Assembly: GCF_007049795.1 (NCBI RefSeq)
Contig: NZ_SCFY01000006.1
Span: 157,535-221,534, forward strand
Direction of reading: 5' to 3'
Source of the DNA: Ectopseudomonas mendocina
GTDB lineage: Bacteria; Pseudomonadota; Gammaproteobacteria; Pseudomonadales; Pseudomonadaceae
DNA length: 64,000 bases
Shown here: positions 43,251 to 51,828 of the stretch, one piece after another
How the letters are laid out: the number at the start of each line of letters is the position of its first letter
Numbering within the stretch: the stretch's first letter is position 1
Position numbers and translations under genes: made by a program
Notes under the pieces: model-generated
What the model saw: only the letters and a program-made list of their open reading frames with translations
Told to the model about the DNA's origin: nothing
Databases searched by the model: none

Positions 43251-43416
43251 CAATCCCAGTTTCGGGGACCTTGGTACAGGCAGGCCGGGGAATCCCCTTC
43301 TTTATTCGACGCCACCGCGCGTCCTGTGTAACGCGCCATTGCTCGGCCAACGAGCACGGCGCCACCCGTTTCGGGGACCTTGGTACAGGCAGGCCGGGGA
43401 ATCCCCTTCTTTATTT
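43251..43416 (+). ncRNA. nrsZ: Candidate NrsZ (P11) nitrogen-regulated small RNA
   Basis: A roughly 165-base transcript is predicted from the sigma-54 promoter to the end of the second repeat. It contains two identical 48-base modules 109 bases apart, each ending GGGGAATCCCC then TTCTTTATT, a short hairpin plus T-rich tail. In P. aeruginosa NrsZ is an NtrC/sigma-54-dependent sRNA next to PA5126, cut into several near-identical pieces. Here the PA5126-like gene begins directly after the second module. No long open frame with coding character overlaps. Identity rests on promoter type, tandem modules and neighbourhood, not on a sequence match. Confidence 0.6.
43259..43415 (+). repeat. Two identical 48-bp direct repeats
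   Basis: Copies at 43259-43306 and 43368-43415 are identical from GTTTCGGGGACC to CTTTATT, with 61 unrelated bases between. The second copy contributes the stop codon of the convergent PA5126-like gene. They are modules of the candidate NrsZ RNA. Confidence 0.95.
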
Positions 43417-43854
43417 GGGACGCAGTGCCAGTCGTGCACGCCAACGTCCATCCTCTTGCGCACCGCGCCACTCCCCGTCCAGCGGACGGGGCGATACCAG
43501 CACCAGCAGCAGATCCCGCCCGTCGCGCTCCACCCGCCAGTTCACCAGGCCCAGCGGCAGTTTCAACTGCCCCTCGCGCACTTTCCCGTAGGCATCTTCG
43601 TAGCGATACACCAGAGTGCCGTCGACATGCTCGGCCTGGGCTTGCGGCTCACGGTTGAACCAGAGCTGCAACCCCTGCTCCCAAGCCTCGACATCCTCGA
43701 TACGCAGGCGCGGCGGATCGAATACCCGGCCGATCATCATGCCGACGAGAAAGGCGATCAGCATCACCGATGCCATGAAACGCCAGCGCAAACGCGGCCG
43801 TGGATCTTCAGGCGGCGTAGAATGGCGCTCGTCCCAGCGCTCGGAGTGTTGCAT
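43411..43854 (-). CDS. Hypothetical membrane-anchored protein (PA5126-like)
   Basis: A 147-residue protein with a basic N-terminus, one membrane helix (about 27-45, [20 protein letters not shown]) and a soluble C-terminal domain rich in beta-strands ([36 protein letters not shown]). No known domain is recognised. ATG 43854 overlaps the trmL ATG on the other strand (both in CATG). An ATG at 43866 with GAGG directly abutting it is the other option. Its stop lies in the second NrsZ-like repeat. Confidence 0.65.
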   Translation of the reverse strand: MQHSERWDERHSTPPEDPRPRLRWRFMASVMLIAFLVGMMIGRVFDPPRLRIEDVEAWEQGLQLWFNREPQAQAEHVDGTLVYRYEDAYGKVREGQLKLPLGLVNWRVERDGRDLLLVLVSPRPLDGEWRGAQEDGRWRARLALRPK

Positions 43855-44317
43855 GTTCCACGTCATCCTCTTTCAACCGGAAATTCCGCCCAATACCGGC
43901 AACATTATCAGGCTGTGCGCCAACAGCGGCTGCCAGCTGCATTTGATCGAGCCACTGGGCTTCGAGCTGGATGACAAACGGCTACGCCGCGCCGGCCTGG
44001 ATTATCACGAATACGCCACGCTCAAGCGTCACCCGGACCTGCAGAGCTGCCTCGAAAGCCTCGACCACCCGCGCCTGTTCGCCTTCACCACCAAGGGTTC
44101 GCAACCGTTCCACGAGATCGCCTACCAGCCCGGCGACGCCTTCCTGTTCGGCCCGGAAAGCCGTGGCCTGCCAGAAGAGGTGCGCAACGCTCTGCCACCC
44201 GAGCAGCGCGTACGCCTGCCCATGCGCGCCGGTTGCCGCAGTCTGAATCTATCCAATACCGTGGCCGTCACCGTTTACGAGGCCTGGCGGCAGAACGGCT
44301 TCGCTGGCGCCGACTAA
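43853..44317 (+). CDS. trmL: tRNA (cytidine(34)-2'-O)-methyltransferase
   Basis: SPOUT-class enzyme that 2'-O-methylates the wobble base of tRNA-Leu isoacceptors with AdoMet. The 154-residue protein starts [20 protein letters not shown] (motif 1), with [12 protein letters not shown] (motif 2) and the knot strand [24 protein letters not shown] (motif 3). GGAG seven bases upstream fixes ATG 43853. It is convergent with secB, separated by a terminator, as in P. aeruginosa PA5127-PA5128. Confidence 0.94.
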   Translation: MFHVILFQPEIPPNTGNIIRLCANSGCQLHLIEPLGFELDDKRLRRAGLDYHEYATLKRHPDLQSCLESLDHPRLFAFTTKGSQPFHEIAYQPGDAFLFGPESRGLPEEVRNALPPEQRVRLPMRAGCRSLNLSNTVAVTVYEAWRQNGFAGAD

Positions 44318-44333
44318 GGCCGCGAGCGGACAC

Positions 44334-44362
44334 AAAAAAGCGCCCCGAGGGGCGCTTTTTCA
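44334..44362. terminator. Bidirectional terminator between trmL and secB
   Basis: AAAAAAGCGCCCC and GGGGCGCTTTTT form a long stem around a tiny loop, with A-tract and T-tract giving termination on both strands of the convergent pair. Confidence 0.88.
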
Positions 44363-44378
44363 TACAACCGAGCCGCAC

Positions 44379-44870
44379 TCAGTGAGCGGTGGTTTCGCCG
44401 GCTTGCTGCATGCGCTGCAGCTCTTGGGCGTACAGCGCGTCGAAGTTCACCGGCGACAGCATCAGGGCCGGGAACGAGCCACGGGTCACCAGGCTGTCCA
44501 GCGCTTCGCGAGCGTAAGGGAACAGGATGTTCGGGCAGAAGGCACCGAGGGTGTGGCTCATCGAGGCAGCGTCGAGGCCTTTGATCAGGAAGATGCCAGC
44601 CTGCTGCACTTCAGCGATGAAGGCGACTTCTTCGCCATTCTTCACGGTCACCGACAGGGTCAGCACCACTTCGTGGAAGTCGCCTTCCAGCGCTTTCTGG
44701 CGGGTGTTCAGGTCCAGGCCAACGCTCGGCGTCCACTCCTGGCGGAAGATTTCCGGGCTCTTCGGCGCTTCGAAGGACAGGTCCTTGACGTAGATGCGCT
44801 GCAGGGAGAATTGCGGATTCTGCGATTCGTCAGCGGCTGCGGCTGCGCCGCTGTTGGCTTGCTCGGTCAT
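44379..44870 (-). CDS. secB: Protein-export chaperone SecB
   Basis: Cytosolic homotetrameric chaperone that keeps preproteins unfolded and delivers them to SecA. The 163-residue protein contains the typical [19 protein letters not shown], the [17 protein letters not shown] block and VNFDALYAQ near the C-terminus. The acidic, Ala-rich N-terminal tail is normal. AAGGAAGG precedes ATG 44870. It lies 28 bases downstream of grxC, and the rhodanese-grxC-secB operon is conserved among gammaproteobacteria. Confidence 0.96.
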   Translation of the reverse strand: MTEQANSGAAAAADESQNPQFSLQRIYVKDLSFEAPKSPEIFRQEWTPSVGLDLNTRQKALEGDFHEVVLTLSVTVKNGEEVAFIAEVQQAGIFLIKGLDAASMSHTLGAFCPNILFPYAREALDSLVTRGSFPALMLSPVNFDALYAQELQRMQQAGETTAH

Positions 44871-44898
44871 GGCGTTTGCCTTCCTTAACGTTGAGGTT

Positions 44899-45159
44899 TC
44901 AAGCGGGGCTCTGCAGCAGCGCATCGAGCTTGCCGGCGCGCTCCAGGGCATAGAGGTCGTCACAGCCACCCACATGGGTGCTGCCGATCCAGATTTGCGG
45001 CACCGAGGTGCGCCCGGCCTTGCGGGTCATCTCCGCGCGGATGGCCGGCTGGCCGTCGACGCGGATTTCCTCGAAGTCCACCCCTTTGCTGGCCAGCAGT
45101 TGCTTGGCACGCATGCAGTAGGGGCACCAATCGCTGGAGTAGACGACCACGCTGGCCAT
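44899..45159 (-). CDS. grxC: Glutaredoxin 3
   Basis: Glutathione-dependent thiol-disulfide oxidoreductase of 86 residues. The dithiol active site is CPYC at residues 12-15 ([12 protein letters not shown]), with the glutathione-binding TSVPQIWIG and [10 protein letters not shown] blocks. It follows the rhodanese gene with one base between and precedes secB. Confidence 0.95.
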   Translation of the reverse strand: MASVVVYSSDWCPYCMRAKQLLASKGVDFEEIRVDGQPAIRAEMTRKAGRTSVPQIWIGSTHVGGCDDLYALERAGKLDALLQSPA

Positions 45160-45160
45160 A

Positions 45161-45574
45161 TCACTTCACCAGCGGCAGGTTGTCGCCACGCCAGGTGGCA
45201 ATACCACCGGACAGCTTGGCAGCGGTGAAACCGGCCTTTTTCAGTTCGCGGGCGATGCTGCCGGCGTGCTGGCCCATGGCGTCGACCACGACAATGGTCT
45301 TGGCCTTGTGCTTCTCCAGCTCGGCGATGCGTGCCACCACCTTGTCGTAGGGGATGTGCAGGGAATCGACGATATGGCCGGCGGAGAAATCCTTCTGCGC
45401 ACGCACGTCGAGCACCACGCCCTTGTCGCTGTTGACCAGCGCAGTAAGCTCGCGGCTCGACAGGCTCTGCCCGCCCTTGCGCATTTCGGTGACGATCAGC
45501 AACACCAGCAGAACGGCGAACATTCCACTCAGTACGTAGTGGTTGATGATGAATTCAATCAGGTTGGCGAACAT
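45161..45574 (-). CDS. Membrane-anchored rhodanese-like protein lacking the catalytic cysteine
   Basis: A 137-residue protein: N-terminal membrane helix (about 12-29) and a rhodanese domain (VVLDVRAQKDFSAGHI, LHIPYDKV, GGIATWRGDNLPLV). The active-site loop, normally C-x-x-G-x-x-S, reads VVDAMGQHAGS, with Asp or Val where the sulfur-carrying Cys should be. Thus it is probably not a sulfurtransferase. The E. coli counterpart is YibN, in the same yibN-grxC-secB order. ATG 45574 has only a weak ribosome site. Confidence 0.9.
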   Translation of the reverse strand: MFANLIEFIINHYVLSGMFAVLLVLLIVTEMRKGGQSLSSRELTALVNSDKGVVLDVRAQKDFSAGHIVDSLHIPYDKVVARIAELEKHKAKTIVVVDAMGQHAGSIARELKKAGFTAAKLSGGIATWRGDNLPLVK

Positions 45575-45721
45575 CTATATGGCCCAGGACGGTAAAATGC
45601 CGGCCAGTATACACAGGCCCACAGGTCGGCCAAACCCCGTCTGGCAGTGACGCGCCAGGCGCTTCGCCCTAAAATGCCGGGCTGTTCCATTGCCCCCTCA
45701 GACGCAGAGCGAGCCAGTTTA

Positions 45722-47254
45722 ATGAGTGCCACGCCAAAACCCTTGGTTCTGATCATCCTCGACGGCTTCGGTCACAGCGACAAACCCGAGTACAACGCCA
45801 TCTACGCTGCCAACACGCCGGTGTACGACCGCCTGCGCGCCACCTACCCGCACGGCCTGATCTCCGGCAGCGGCATGGACGTCGGCCTGCCGGACGGGCA
45901 GATGGGCAACTCCGAAGTCGGCCACATGAACCTCGGCGCTGGCCGCGTGGTGTACCAGGACTTCACTCGCGTGACCAAGGCGATTCGTGACGGCGAGTTC
46001 TTCGACAACGCCACGATCAACCAGGCCGTGGACAAGGCCGTGGCCGCCGGCAAGGCCGTTCACATCCTCGGCCTGCTCTCCGATGGTGGCGTACACAGCC
46101 ATCAGGATCACATCGTCGCCATGGCCGAACTGGCCGCCAAGCGCGGCGCCGAGAAGATCTACCTGCACGCCTTCCTCGATGGCCGCGACACCCCACCGAA
46201 AAGCGCGCAGCCATCCATCGAATTGCTCGACGCAGCCTTCGCCCGCCTCGGCAAGGGCCGTATCGCCAGCCTCACCGGCCGCTACTTCGCCATGGACCGC
46301 GACAACCGCTGGGATCGCGTGCAGCAAGCCTACGAGCTGATCGTCGACGGCGCTGGCCAGTTCAACACCGCCACTGCCGTTGAAGGCCTGCAGGCCGCCT
46401 ATGAGCGCGGCGAGAGCGACGAGTTCGTCAAGGCCACCACCGTCGGCACGCCGGTACAGGTCGAGGACGGCGACGCCGTGGTGTTCATGAACTTCCGCGC
46501 CGACCGCGCCCGCGAGCTGACTCGCGCCTTCGTCGAGCCCGGCTTCAAGGAGTTCGAGCGCAAGCGCGCGCCGCAGGTCGGTTTCGTCATGCTCACCCAG
46601 TACGCGGCGAGCATCAAAGCGCCCAGCGCCTTCGCTCCGGAAGCACTGACCAACGTGCTCGGCGAATACCTGGCAAAGAACGGCAAGACCCAACTGCGCA
46701 TCGCCGAGACCGAGAAATACGCCCACGTTACCTTCTTCTTCTCCGGCGGCCGCGAAGAGCCGTTCGAGGGCGAAGAGCGCATTCTGATTCCGTCGCCGAA
46801 CGTCGCCACCTACGACCTGCAGCCAGAAATGAGCGCGCCGGCAGTCACCGACAAGATCGTCGATGCGATTGAAAATCAGCGCTATGACGTGATCATCGTC
46901 AACTACGCCAACGGCGACATGGTTGGCCACACCGGCGTGTTCGAGGCAGCAGTCAAGGCTGTGGAAACGCTCGACAGCTGCGTCGGCCGCATCACCGAGG
47001 CGCTGGCGAAGGTCGGTGGCGAAGCGCTGATCACCGCCGATCACGGCAACGTCGAGCAGATGGAAGACGAGTGCACCGGCCAGGCGCACACTGCGCACAC
47101 CTGCGAGCCGGTGCCATTCATCTATGTCGGCGAACGTCCGGCACGCATCCGCGAAGGTGGTGTACTGGCCGACGTGGCGCCAACCCTGCTCAAGCTGATG
47201 GGCATGGAAAAACCAGCCGAAATGACCGGCAAGACCATCGTCGAGCTGCAGTAA
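45722..47254 (+). CDS. gpmI: 2,3-bisphosphoglycerate-independent phosphoglycerate mutase
   Basis: Manganese-dependent glycolytic and gluconeogenic enzyme interconverting 3- and 2-phosphoglycerate. The 510-residue protein begins with the metal site [12 protein letters not shown] and carries the phosphoserine loop [17 protein letters not shown] (Ser near 64), the FLDGRDTPP segment and the C-terminal metal ligands [12 protein letters not shown] and [13 protein letters not shown] 45722 gives the family N-terminus. A TAAAAT at 45670 may be the -10. Divergent from the rhodanese gene and closed by a strong terminator. Confidence 0.96.
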   Translation: MSATPKPLVLIILDGFGHSDKPEYNAIYAANTPVYDRLRATYPHGLISGSGMDVGLPDGQMGNSEVGHMNLGAGRVVYQDFTRVTKAIRDGEFFDNATINQAVDKAVAAGKAVHILGLLSDGGVHSHQDHIVAMAELAAKRGAEKIYLHAFLDGRDTPPKSAQPSIELLDAAFARLGKGRIASLTGRYFAMDRDNRWDRVQQAYELIVDGAGQFNTATAVEGLQAAYERGESDEFVKATTVGTPVQVEDGDAVVFMNFRADRARELTRAFVEPGFKEFERKRAPQVGFVMLTQYAASIKAPSAFAPEALTNVLGEYLAKNGKTQLRIAETEKYAHVTFFFSGGREEPFEGEERILIPSPNVATYDLQPEMSAPAVTDKIVDAIENQRYDVIIVNYANGDMVGHTGVFEAAVKAVETLDSCVGRITEALAKVGGEALITADHGNVEQMEDECTGQAHTAHTCEPVPFIYVGERPARIREGGVLADVAPTLLKLMGMEKPAEMTGKTIVELQ

Positions 47255-47269
47255 TCGACAGAAAACAAG

Positions 47270-47308
47270 AAACGCCCCGCGCCATCAGGCCTGGGGCGTT
47301 TTTTTTGC
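47270..47308 (+). terminator. Rho-independent terminator after gpmI
   Basis: AACGCCCC at 47271 pairs with GGGGCGTT at 47293-47300 across a GC-rich loop and is followed by six more Ts. Confidence 0.85.
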
Positions 47309-47361
47309 CCGGCAGCGCGGGCATACTAGGCCTCAATTCGCCCTCCGGTGTCGCCTCGCCC

Positions 47362-48612
47362 ATGCTTCGCATCCTTGTCCTGATTCTGCTCAGCAGCCTG
47401 ATCGCTCCGGCCATCGCCGACGAGCGTGCCGATACCCAGCGCCAGCTGGAAGCAGCACGCCAGGACGTGGCCGAGTTGCAGAAGCTGCTGAAAAAGCTGC
47501 AGGAGGAAAAATCCGGCGTGCAGCAGCAGTTGAAGAAGACCGAGACCGAGATGGGCGACCTGGAAGGCCAGGTCAAGGAACTGCAGCGCGAACTCAAGGG
47601 CAGCGAGCAGGAAATCCAGCGCCTGGATCAGGAGAAAAAAAAACTCCAGGGCGCGCGCACTGAACAGCAACGGCTAATCGCCATCCAGGCCCGCGCCGCC
47701 TATCAGAGCGGCCGCCAGGAGTACGTCAAGCTGCTGCTCAACCAGCAGAACCCGGAAAAATTCTCGCGCACCCTGACCTATTACGACTACCTCAGTCAGG
47801 CACGCCTCGAGCAGCTCGCTGCATTCAACGAGACTCTGCGCCAGCTGGCCAACGTCGAGCAGGAAATCACCAGCCACCAGGCCCAGTTGCAGGCGCAGAA
47901 GGCCGGCCTGGACGAACGTCACGCCAAGCTTGCCGAGGCGCGCAAGGAGCGCCAGCAGGCCCTGGCCAAACTCAACAGCGACTTCGCCACCCGTGACCAG
48001 CGACTCAAGGCGCGCCAGCAAGAGCAGGCCGAACTGGGCCGTGTGCTGAAGACTATCGAGGAAACCCTGGCCCGCCAGGCGCGTGAAGCAGAGGAAGCGC
48101 GCAAGCGCGCCCTGGCAGCACAACAGGCAGAACAGGCGCGGCCTGGCAGACAGCAGAGTAGCCAACCAAGCGGTCCGCTGGTGACGTCCGGCGCCATCTA
48201 CGGCGGACCTTTCGCCAGCGCACGCGGCAAGCTGCCGTGGCCCGTCGATGGTCGATTGGTAGCACGCTACGGAACCCCACGTGGCGGCGACGCTCGTACT
48301 AAATGGGACGGCGTACTGATCGGCGCACCCGCCGGCAGCCAGGTACGCGCCGTGCATGGTGGTCGAGTGGTATTCGCCGACTGGTTGCGTGGCGCCGGTC
48401 TGTTGGTCATTCTCGACCATGGCAATGGTTATCTGAGCCTGTATGGCCACAACCAGAACCTGCTCAAGAGTGCCGGAGATGTGGTCAAAGCCGGCGAGCC
48501 CATCGCCACCGTTGGTAGCAGCGGTGGTCAGGATACATCGGCACTGTACTTCGCCATTCGCCAGAACGGTCGTCCGAGTGATCCGGCACAGTGGTGCCGC
48601 GCGCAGGGATAA
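47362..48612 (+). CDS. EnvC-like murein hydrolase activator (LytM/M23 domain, coiled coil)
   Basis: A 416-residue secreted protein: signal peptide (1-19, cleavage after AIA), a long coiled coil (about 25-265) made of E/Q/K-rich heptads, and a C-terminal LytM/M23-like domain (about 295-416). That domain has KWDGVLIGAPAGSQVRAVHGG and LVILDHGNGYLSLYGH. The first zinc His of true M23 enzymes (H-x-G-x-D) is KWDGV here, so the domain is probably non-catalytic and activates amidases such as AmiB at the septum, as EnvC does. ATG 47362 lacks a strong ribosome site. It lies 28 bases before ctpA, the gpmI-envC-ctpA order of gammaproteobacteria. Confidence 0.9.
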   Translation: MLRILVLILLSSLIAPAIADERADTQRQLEAARQDVAELQKLLKKLQEEKSGVQQQLKKTETEMGDLEGQVKELQRELKGSEQEIQRLDQEKKKLQGARTEQQRLIAIQARAAYQSGRQEYVKLLLNQQNPEKFSRTLTYYDYLSQARLEQLAAFNETLRQLANVEQEITSHQAQLQAQKAGLDERHAKLAEARKERQQALAKLNSDFATRDQRLKARQQEQAELGRVLKTIEETLARQAREAEEARKRALAAQQAEQARPGRQQSSQPSGPLVTSGAIYGGPFASARGKLPWPVDGRLVARYGTPRGGDARTKWDGVLIGAPAGSQVRAVHGGRVVFADWLRGAGLLVILDHGNGYLSLYGHNQNLLKSAGDVVKAGEPIATVGSSGGQDTSALYFAIRQNGRPSDPAQWCRAQG

Positions 48613-48640
48613 GCGCTTTATCCATTTAGGAGTTGTCTTC

Positions 48641-49957
48641 ATGTCTCATCGCTTCCGCCCCACCTGCCTGGCCCTGGCCCTCGGGCTGCTGCTCGGCGCT
48701 CCAGCCCTGCACGCCGCCGAGCCTGCCCCCGCGCCAGCACAGGCGGCGAGCGGCAAGGCCCCTCTGCCGCTGGATGATCTGCGTACCTTCGCCGAGGTGA
48801 TGGACCGTATCAAGGCCGCCTATGTCGAGCCGGTGAGCGACAAGACCCTGCTCGAGAATGCCATCAAGGGCATGCTCAGCAACCTTGACCCGCACTCGGC
48901 CTACCTCGAACCGGAAGCCTTCGCCGAGCTGCAGGAAAGTACCAGCGGCGAGTTCGGCGGCCTGGGCATCGAGGTCGGCATGGAGGACGGCTTCGTCAAG
49001 GTGGTTTCACCCATCGACGACACGCCCGCCTCGAAAGCCGGCATCCAGCCTGGCGACCTGATCGTCAAGATCGACGGCCAGCCGACCAAGGGCCTGTCGA
49101 TGATGGAAGCCGTGGACAAGATGCGCGGCAAGGCCGGCAGCAAGATCGAGCTGACGCTGGTGCGTGACGGCGGTCGCCCGTTCGACCTGACCCTGACCCG
49201 TGCGGTGATCAAGGTGCGCAGCGTGAAGAGCCAGATGCTCGAAGACGGCTACGGCTATCTGCGCATCTCGCAATTCCAGGTCAACACCGGCGAGGAAGTG
49301 GGCAAGGCGCTGACCAAACTGCGCCAGGAAAACGGCAACAAGAAGCTGCGCGGCCTGGTCATGGACCTGCGCAACAACCCGGGCGGTGTGCTGCAGGCAG
49401 CGGTGGAAGTGACCGACCACTTCCTCAAGAGCGGCCTGATCGTCTACACCGAAGGCCGCCTGGCCAATTCCGAACTGCGCTTCAACGCCGACCCGGCCGA
49501 TGCCAGCGAAGGCGTACCGCTGGTGGTGCTGATCAACGGCGGCAGCGCCTCGGCGTCGGAGATCGTCGCTGGCGCACTGCAGGATCACAAGCGCGCGGTA
49601 CTGATGGGCACCGACAGCTTCGGCAAGGGTTCGGTACAGACCGTGCTACCGCTGAACAACGACCGCGCCCTGAAGCTCACCACGGCGCTGTACTTCACTC
49701 CCAACGGCCGCTCGATCCAGGCTCAGGGCATCATCCCTGACATCGAAGTGGCGCGCGCCAAGCTCACCCGCGAGCAGGACAGTGAAGGCATCAAGGAAGC
49801 CGATCTGCAGGGCCACCTGGGCAATGGCAACGGCGGCGCCGACCGTCCGAGCAAGGCCGCACAGGGAGCTCGCGCCGAGCGCCCGCAGGACGACGACTAC
49901 CAGCTGAGCCAGGCGCTGAACCTGCTCAAGGGGCTGAGCGTCACACGCGGCAACTGA
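48641..49957 (+). CDS. ctpA: S41 family C-terminal processing peptidase
   Basis: Periplasmic serine protease of 438 residues. Signal peptide (1-25, LHAAEP), PDZ domain (about 85-165, GLGIEVGMEDGFVKVVSPI and AGIQPGDLIVKIDG), and S41 catalytic core with Ser in NGGSASASEIVAGAL and Lys four turns on in DSFGKGSVQT. P. aeruginosa CtpA (PA5134), in the same place, works with lipoprotein LbcA to degrade cell-wall hydrolases. This fits the upstream murein hydrolase activator. TTAGGAG precedes ATG 48641. A terminator follows. Confidence 0.94.
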   Translation: MSHRFRPTCLALALGLLLGAPALHAAEPAPAPAQAASGKAPLPLDDLRTFAEVMDRIKAAYVEPVSDKTLLENAIKGMLSNLDPHSAYLEPEAFAELQESTSGEFGGLGIEVGMEDGFVKVVSPIDDTPASKAGIQPGDLIVKIDGQPTKGLSMMEAVDKMRGKAGSKIELTLVRDGGRPFDLTLTRAVIKVRSVKSQMLEDGYGYLRISQFQVNTGEEVGKALTKLRQENGNKKLRGLVMDLRNNPGGVLQAAVEVTDHFLKSGLIVYTEGRLANSELRFNADPADASEGVPLVVLINGGSASASEIVAGALQDHKRAVLMGTDSFGKGSVQTVLPLNNDRALKLTTALYFTPNGRSIQAQGIIPDIEVARAKLTREQDSEGIKEADLQGHLGNGNGGADRPSKAAQGARAERPQDDDYQLSQALNLLKGLSVTRGN

Positions 49958-49973
49958 GGCGATACGGCAATAC

Positions 49974-50006
49974 AAAAAAGCCCGGACAACTGTCCGGGCT
50001 TTTTCA
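49974..50006 (+). terminator. Rho-independent terminator after ctpA
   Basis: AAAAAAGCCCGGACA and TGTCCGGGCTTTTT form a near-perfect hairpin with T-tract. The A-run on the left lets it also serve the minus-strand gene ending at 50100. A small GTAGGGTGCGCC/GCGCACC dyad follows at about 50040-50060. Confidence 0.9.
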
Positions 50007-50099
50007 TGTCAACGCGCTTTGCGGCGACTTACACACCCCGTAGGGTGCGCCATGCGCACCGAGCCCGATGCCAGGGTCGGAGCTCTAGAGCCACAGAGG

Positions 50100-50855
50100 T
50101 TACAGATAGTTCTCGGTAATATCGTCGATGAAGCCTTCGCTGCGCAGCTCGTCCAAGGCCTTCTGCAGACGCTCGACCACCTCGTCCGGGGTGTCTTTGT
50201 TCAGCGCCAGATACAGCTCGGCCTCCCTGAAACGCAGCACGGTATTGAGGCCGGTGACGTCTTCCTGCTTGGCCAGATAACGGCCAACCGGGTCGGTAGT
50301 GGCCCACAAGTCGATTTGCCCACGCACCAGCTTCTTCACGTTCTCCTGATCACGCAGGGCGTTGATCGGCGCCAGGCCCTGGCTCTCCAGGTTCTGGCTG
50401 ACGGCATCGTTCTTGTAGGCACCGATACGATATTTGGCCGCGTCCTGCAGACTCGACACCTTGATGTCGTTACCCGGCGCGGCGAGCAGCACCCAGCCGG
50501 TCTTGGCCAGCGGGCCGACCCACTTGAACAGCGGCTTGCGCTCCTCGGTGTAGGTGGTGGAGAACAGACCGTAGTTGGGTTTGTCCAGCGTCAGGCGATA
50601 CAGGCGGTCCCAGGGGAAACGCAGGGTCAGGGTGTAGCCAATGCCGGCACGCTTGAACATCTCACGCACGATGTCGGCGCTGATGCCGTCGATGCCGTCA
50701 TCACGGGCGAAGTTCTTGTCGTCCACCGCCATGTTGAAGGGCGGGAAATTCTCGGTCAGCAGCACCACCTTGTAATCCTGCGGCAACTCCGCATGCGCGG
50801 AACCACAGAGCATGAACAAGGCGACAAACAGGCTTTTCTTCAGAGTATTCAGCAT
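50100..50855 (-). CDS. Periplasmic substrate-binding protein (SBP family 3), paralogue A
   Basis: A 251-residue secreted solute-binding protein: signal peptide (about 1-22, ending AHA), then the type 2 periplasmic fold with KVVLLTENFPPFNMAV and later the hinge GAYKNDAVSQNL and RGQIDLWATTDPVGRYLA. It is one of three tandem paralogues (others at 50989 and 51829), each alone without permease or ATPase. Roles as signal-input proteins or orphan binding proteins are possible. ATG 50855 gives the best signal peptide; the longer frame to 50954 does not. Confidence 0.85.
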   Translation of the reverse strand: MLNTLKKSLFVALFMLCGSAHAELPQDYKVVLLTENFPPFNMAVDDKNFARDDGIDGISADIVREMFKRAGIGYTLTLRFPWDRLYRLTLDKPNYGLFSTTYTEERKPLFKWVGPLAKTGWVLLAAPGNDIKVSSLQDAAKYRIGAYKNDAVSQNLESQGLAPINALRDQENVKKLVRGQIDLWATTDPVGRYLAKQEDVTGLNTVLRFREAELYLALNKDTPDEVVERLQKALDELRSEGFIDDITENYL

Positions 50856-50988
50856 AAGACGTACCGCTCGCATGATTTTGGTTATGGCTAGCGACATCCT
50901 TGCATGGGCCCGAGCCCGATCATTGGCACTCAGTGGCTCTGCCATCCATGGCAAGCGACCGGCTCGTGGCCGGTCGCGTGTTCGGTGC

Positions 50989-51744
50989 TTACAGGTAGTT
51001 GTTCAGCGTCGCGTCGACGAAGCCTTCACTGCGCATCTGATCCAGCGCCGCCTGCAGCTTGGCGACGATCTCGTCAGGCATTTCCTTGTTCAGCGCCAGG
51101 TACAGCTCGGCGCTGTCGAAGCGCAACACCGTGCGCAGACCGGAGACACCTTCTTGCTTGGCCAGGTAGCGGCCAGCAGGGTCGCCCGTGGCCCAGAGGT
51201 CGATTTGCCCGGCCACCAGCTTGCGTGCATTTTCCTGGTCACGCAACGAGGTGCTGTGCTCCACGCCCTTGTCGGTCAGGTATTCGGAGATGGCATCGCC
51301 TTTATAGGCACCGATGCGATACTGCTTGGCCTCATCCAGGCTGGTCAGATTGATCGAGCTGTCAGCCTTGGCCAGCAGTACCCAGTCGTCAGGACCGATA
51401 GGGCCAACCCATTTGAATAGTTGCTCACGCTCCGGCAGGCGCGCGGTAACGAACACGCCATAACCCGGTTTTTCCAGCGCCAGCTTGTAGATGCGATCCC
51501 AGGGGAAACGCAGGGTCAGGTTGTACTTGATCCCGGCACGCTTGAACATCTCTCTGACCACATCCGCGGCGATGCCGTCGATATTGTCTTCCTGAGCGAA
51601 GTTCTTACCGTTGATCGCCATGTTGTAGGGCGGGAAGTTCTCGGTCAGCAGGACCACGGTGTAGTTTGGGTCCACTTCGGCGCGCACCGCACCAGCGAGC
51701 ACCATTAGGGTGCCAGCGAACGCGGTCAGCAGACGTTTGAACAT
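50989..51744 (-). CDS. Periplasmic substrate-binding protein (SBP family 3), paralogue B
   Basis: A 251-residue protein closely similar to paralogue A throughout (VVLLTENFPPYNMAINGKNF, REMFKRAGIKYNLTLRFPWDR, LFKWVGPIGPDDWVLLAK, GQIDLWATGDPAGRYLAKQE). The signal peptide ends near VRA. The two proteins plainly derive from a duplication. The gene is separated from A by 133 bases and from the third copy by 84. Ligand unknown. Confidence 0.86.
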   Translation of the reverse strand: MFKRLLTAFAGTLMVLAGAVRAEVDPNYTVVLLTENFPPYNMAINGKNFAQEDNIDGIAADVVREMFKRAGIKYNLTLRFPWDRIYKLALEKPGYGVFVTARLPEREQLFKWVGPIGPDDWVLLAKADSSINLTSLDEAKQYRIGAYKGDAISEYLTDKGVEHSTSLRDQENARKLVAGQIDLWATGDPAGRYLAKQEGVSGLRTVLRFDSAELYLALNKEMPDEIVAKLQAALDQMRSEGFVDATLNNYL

Positions 51745-51828
51745 GATATTTCTCTTTCTGTGAAAAGGCAGACCACGTCAGGATAACCGCCGTGCCCTCC
51801 CCGGCCCAGCGATTACTGGCAGTTTGCC

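Noticed and set aside
43259..43415. A possible CRISPR mini-array (two 48-bp repeats around 61 bp)
   Set aside because: Only two copies, the unit is long, there are no cas genes, and a promoter and RNA-gene context is present.
43082..43471. A 129-codon minus-strand frame with a repeated peptide ([15 protein letters not shown] twice)
   Set aside because: The peptide repeat simply reflects the two 48-bp DNA repeats. The sigma-54 promoter and sRNA context explain them better than a protein.
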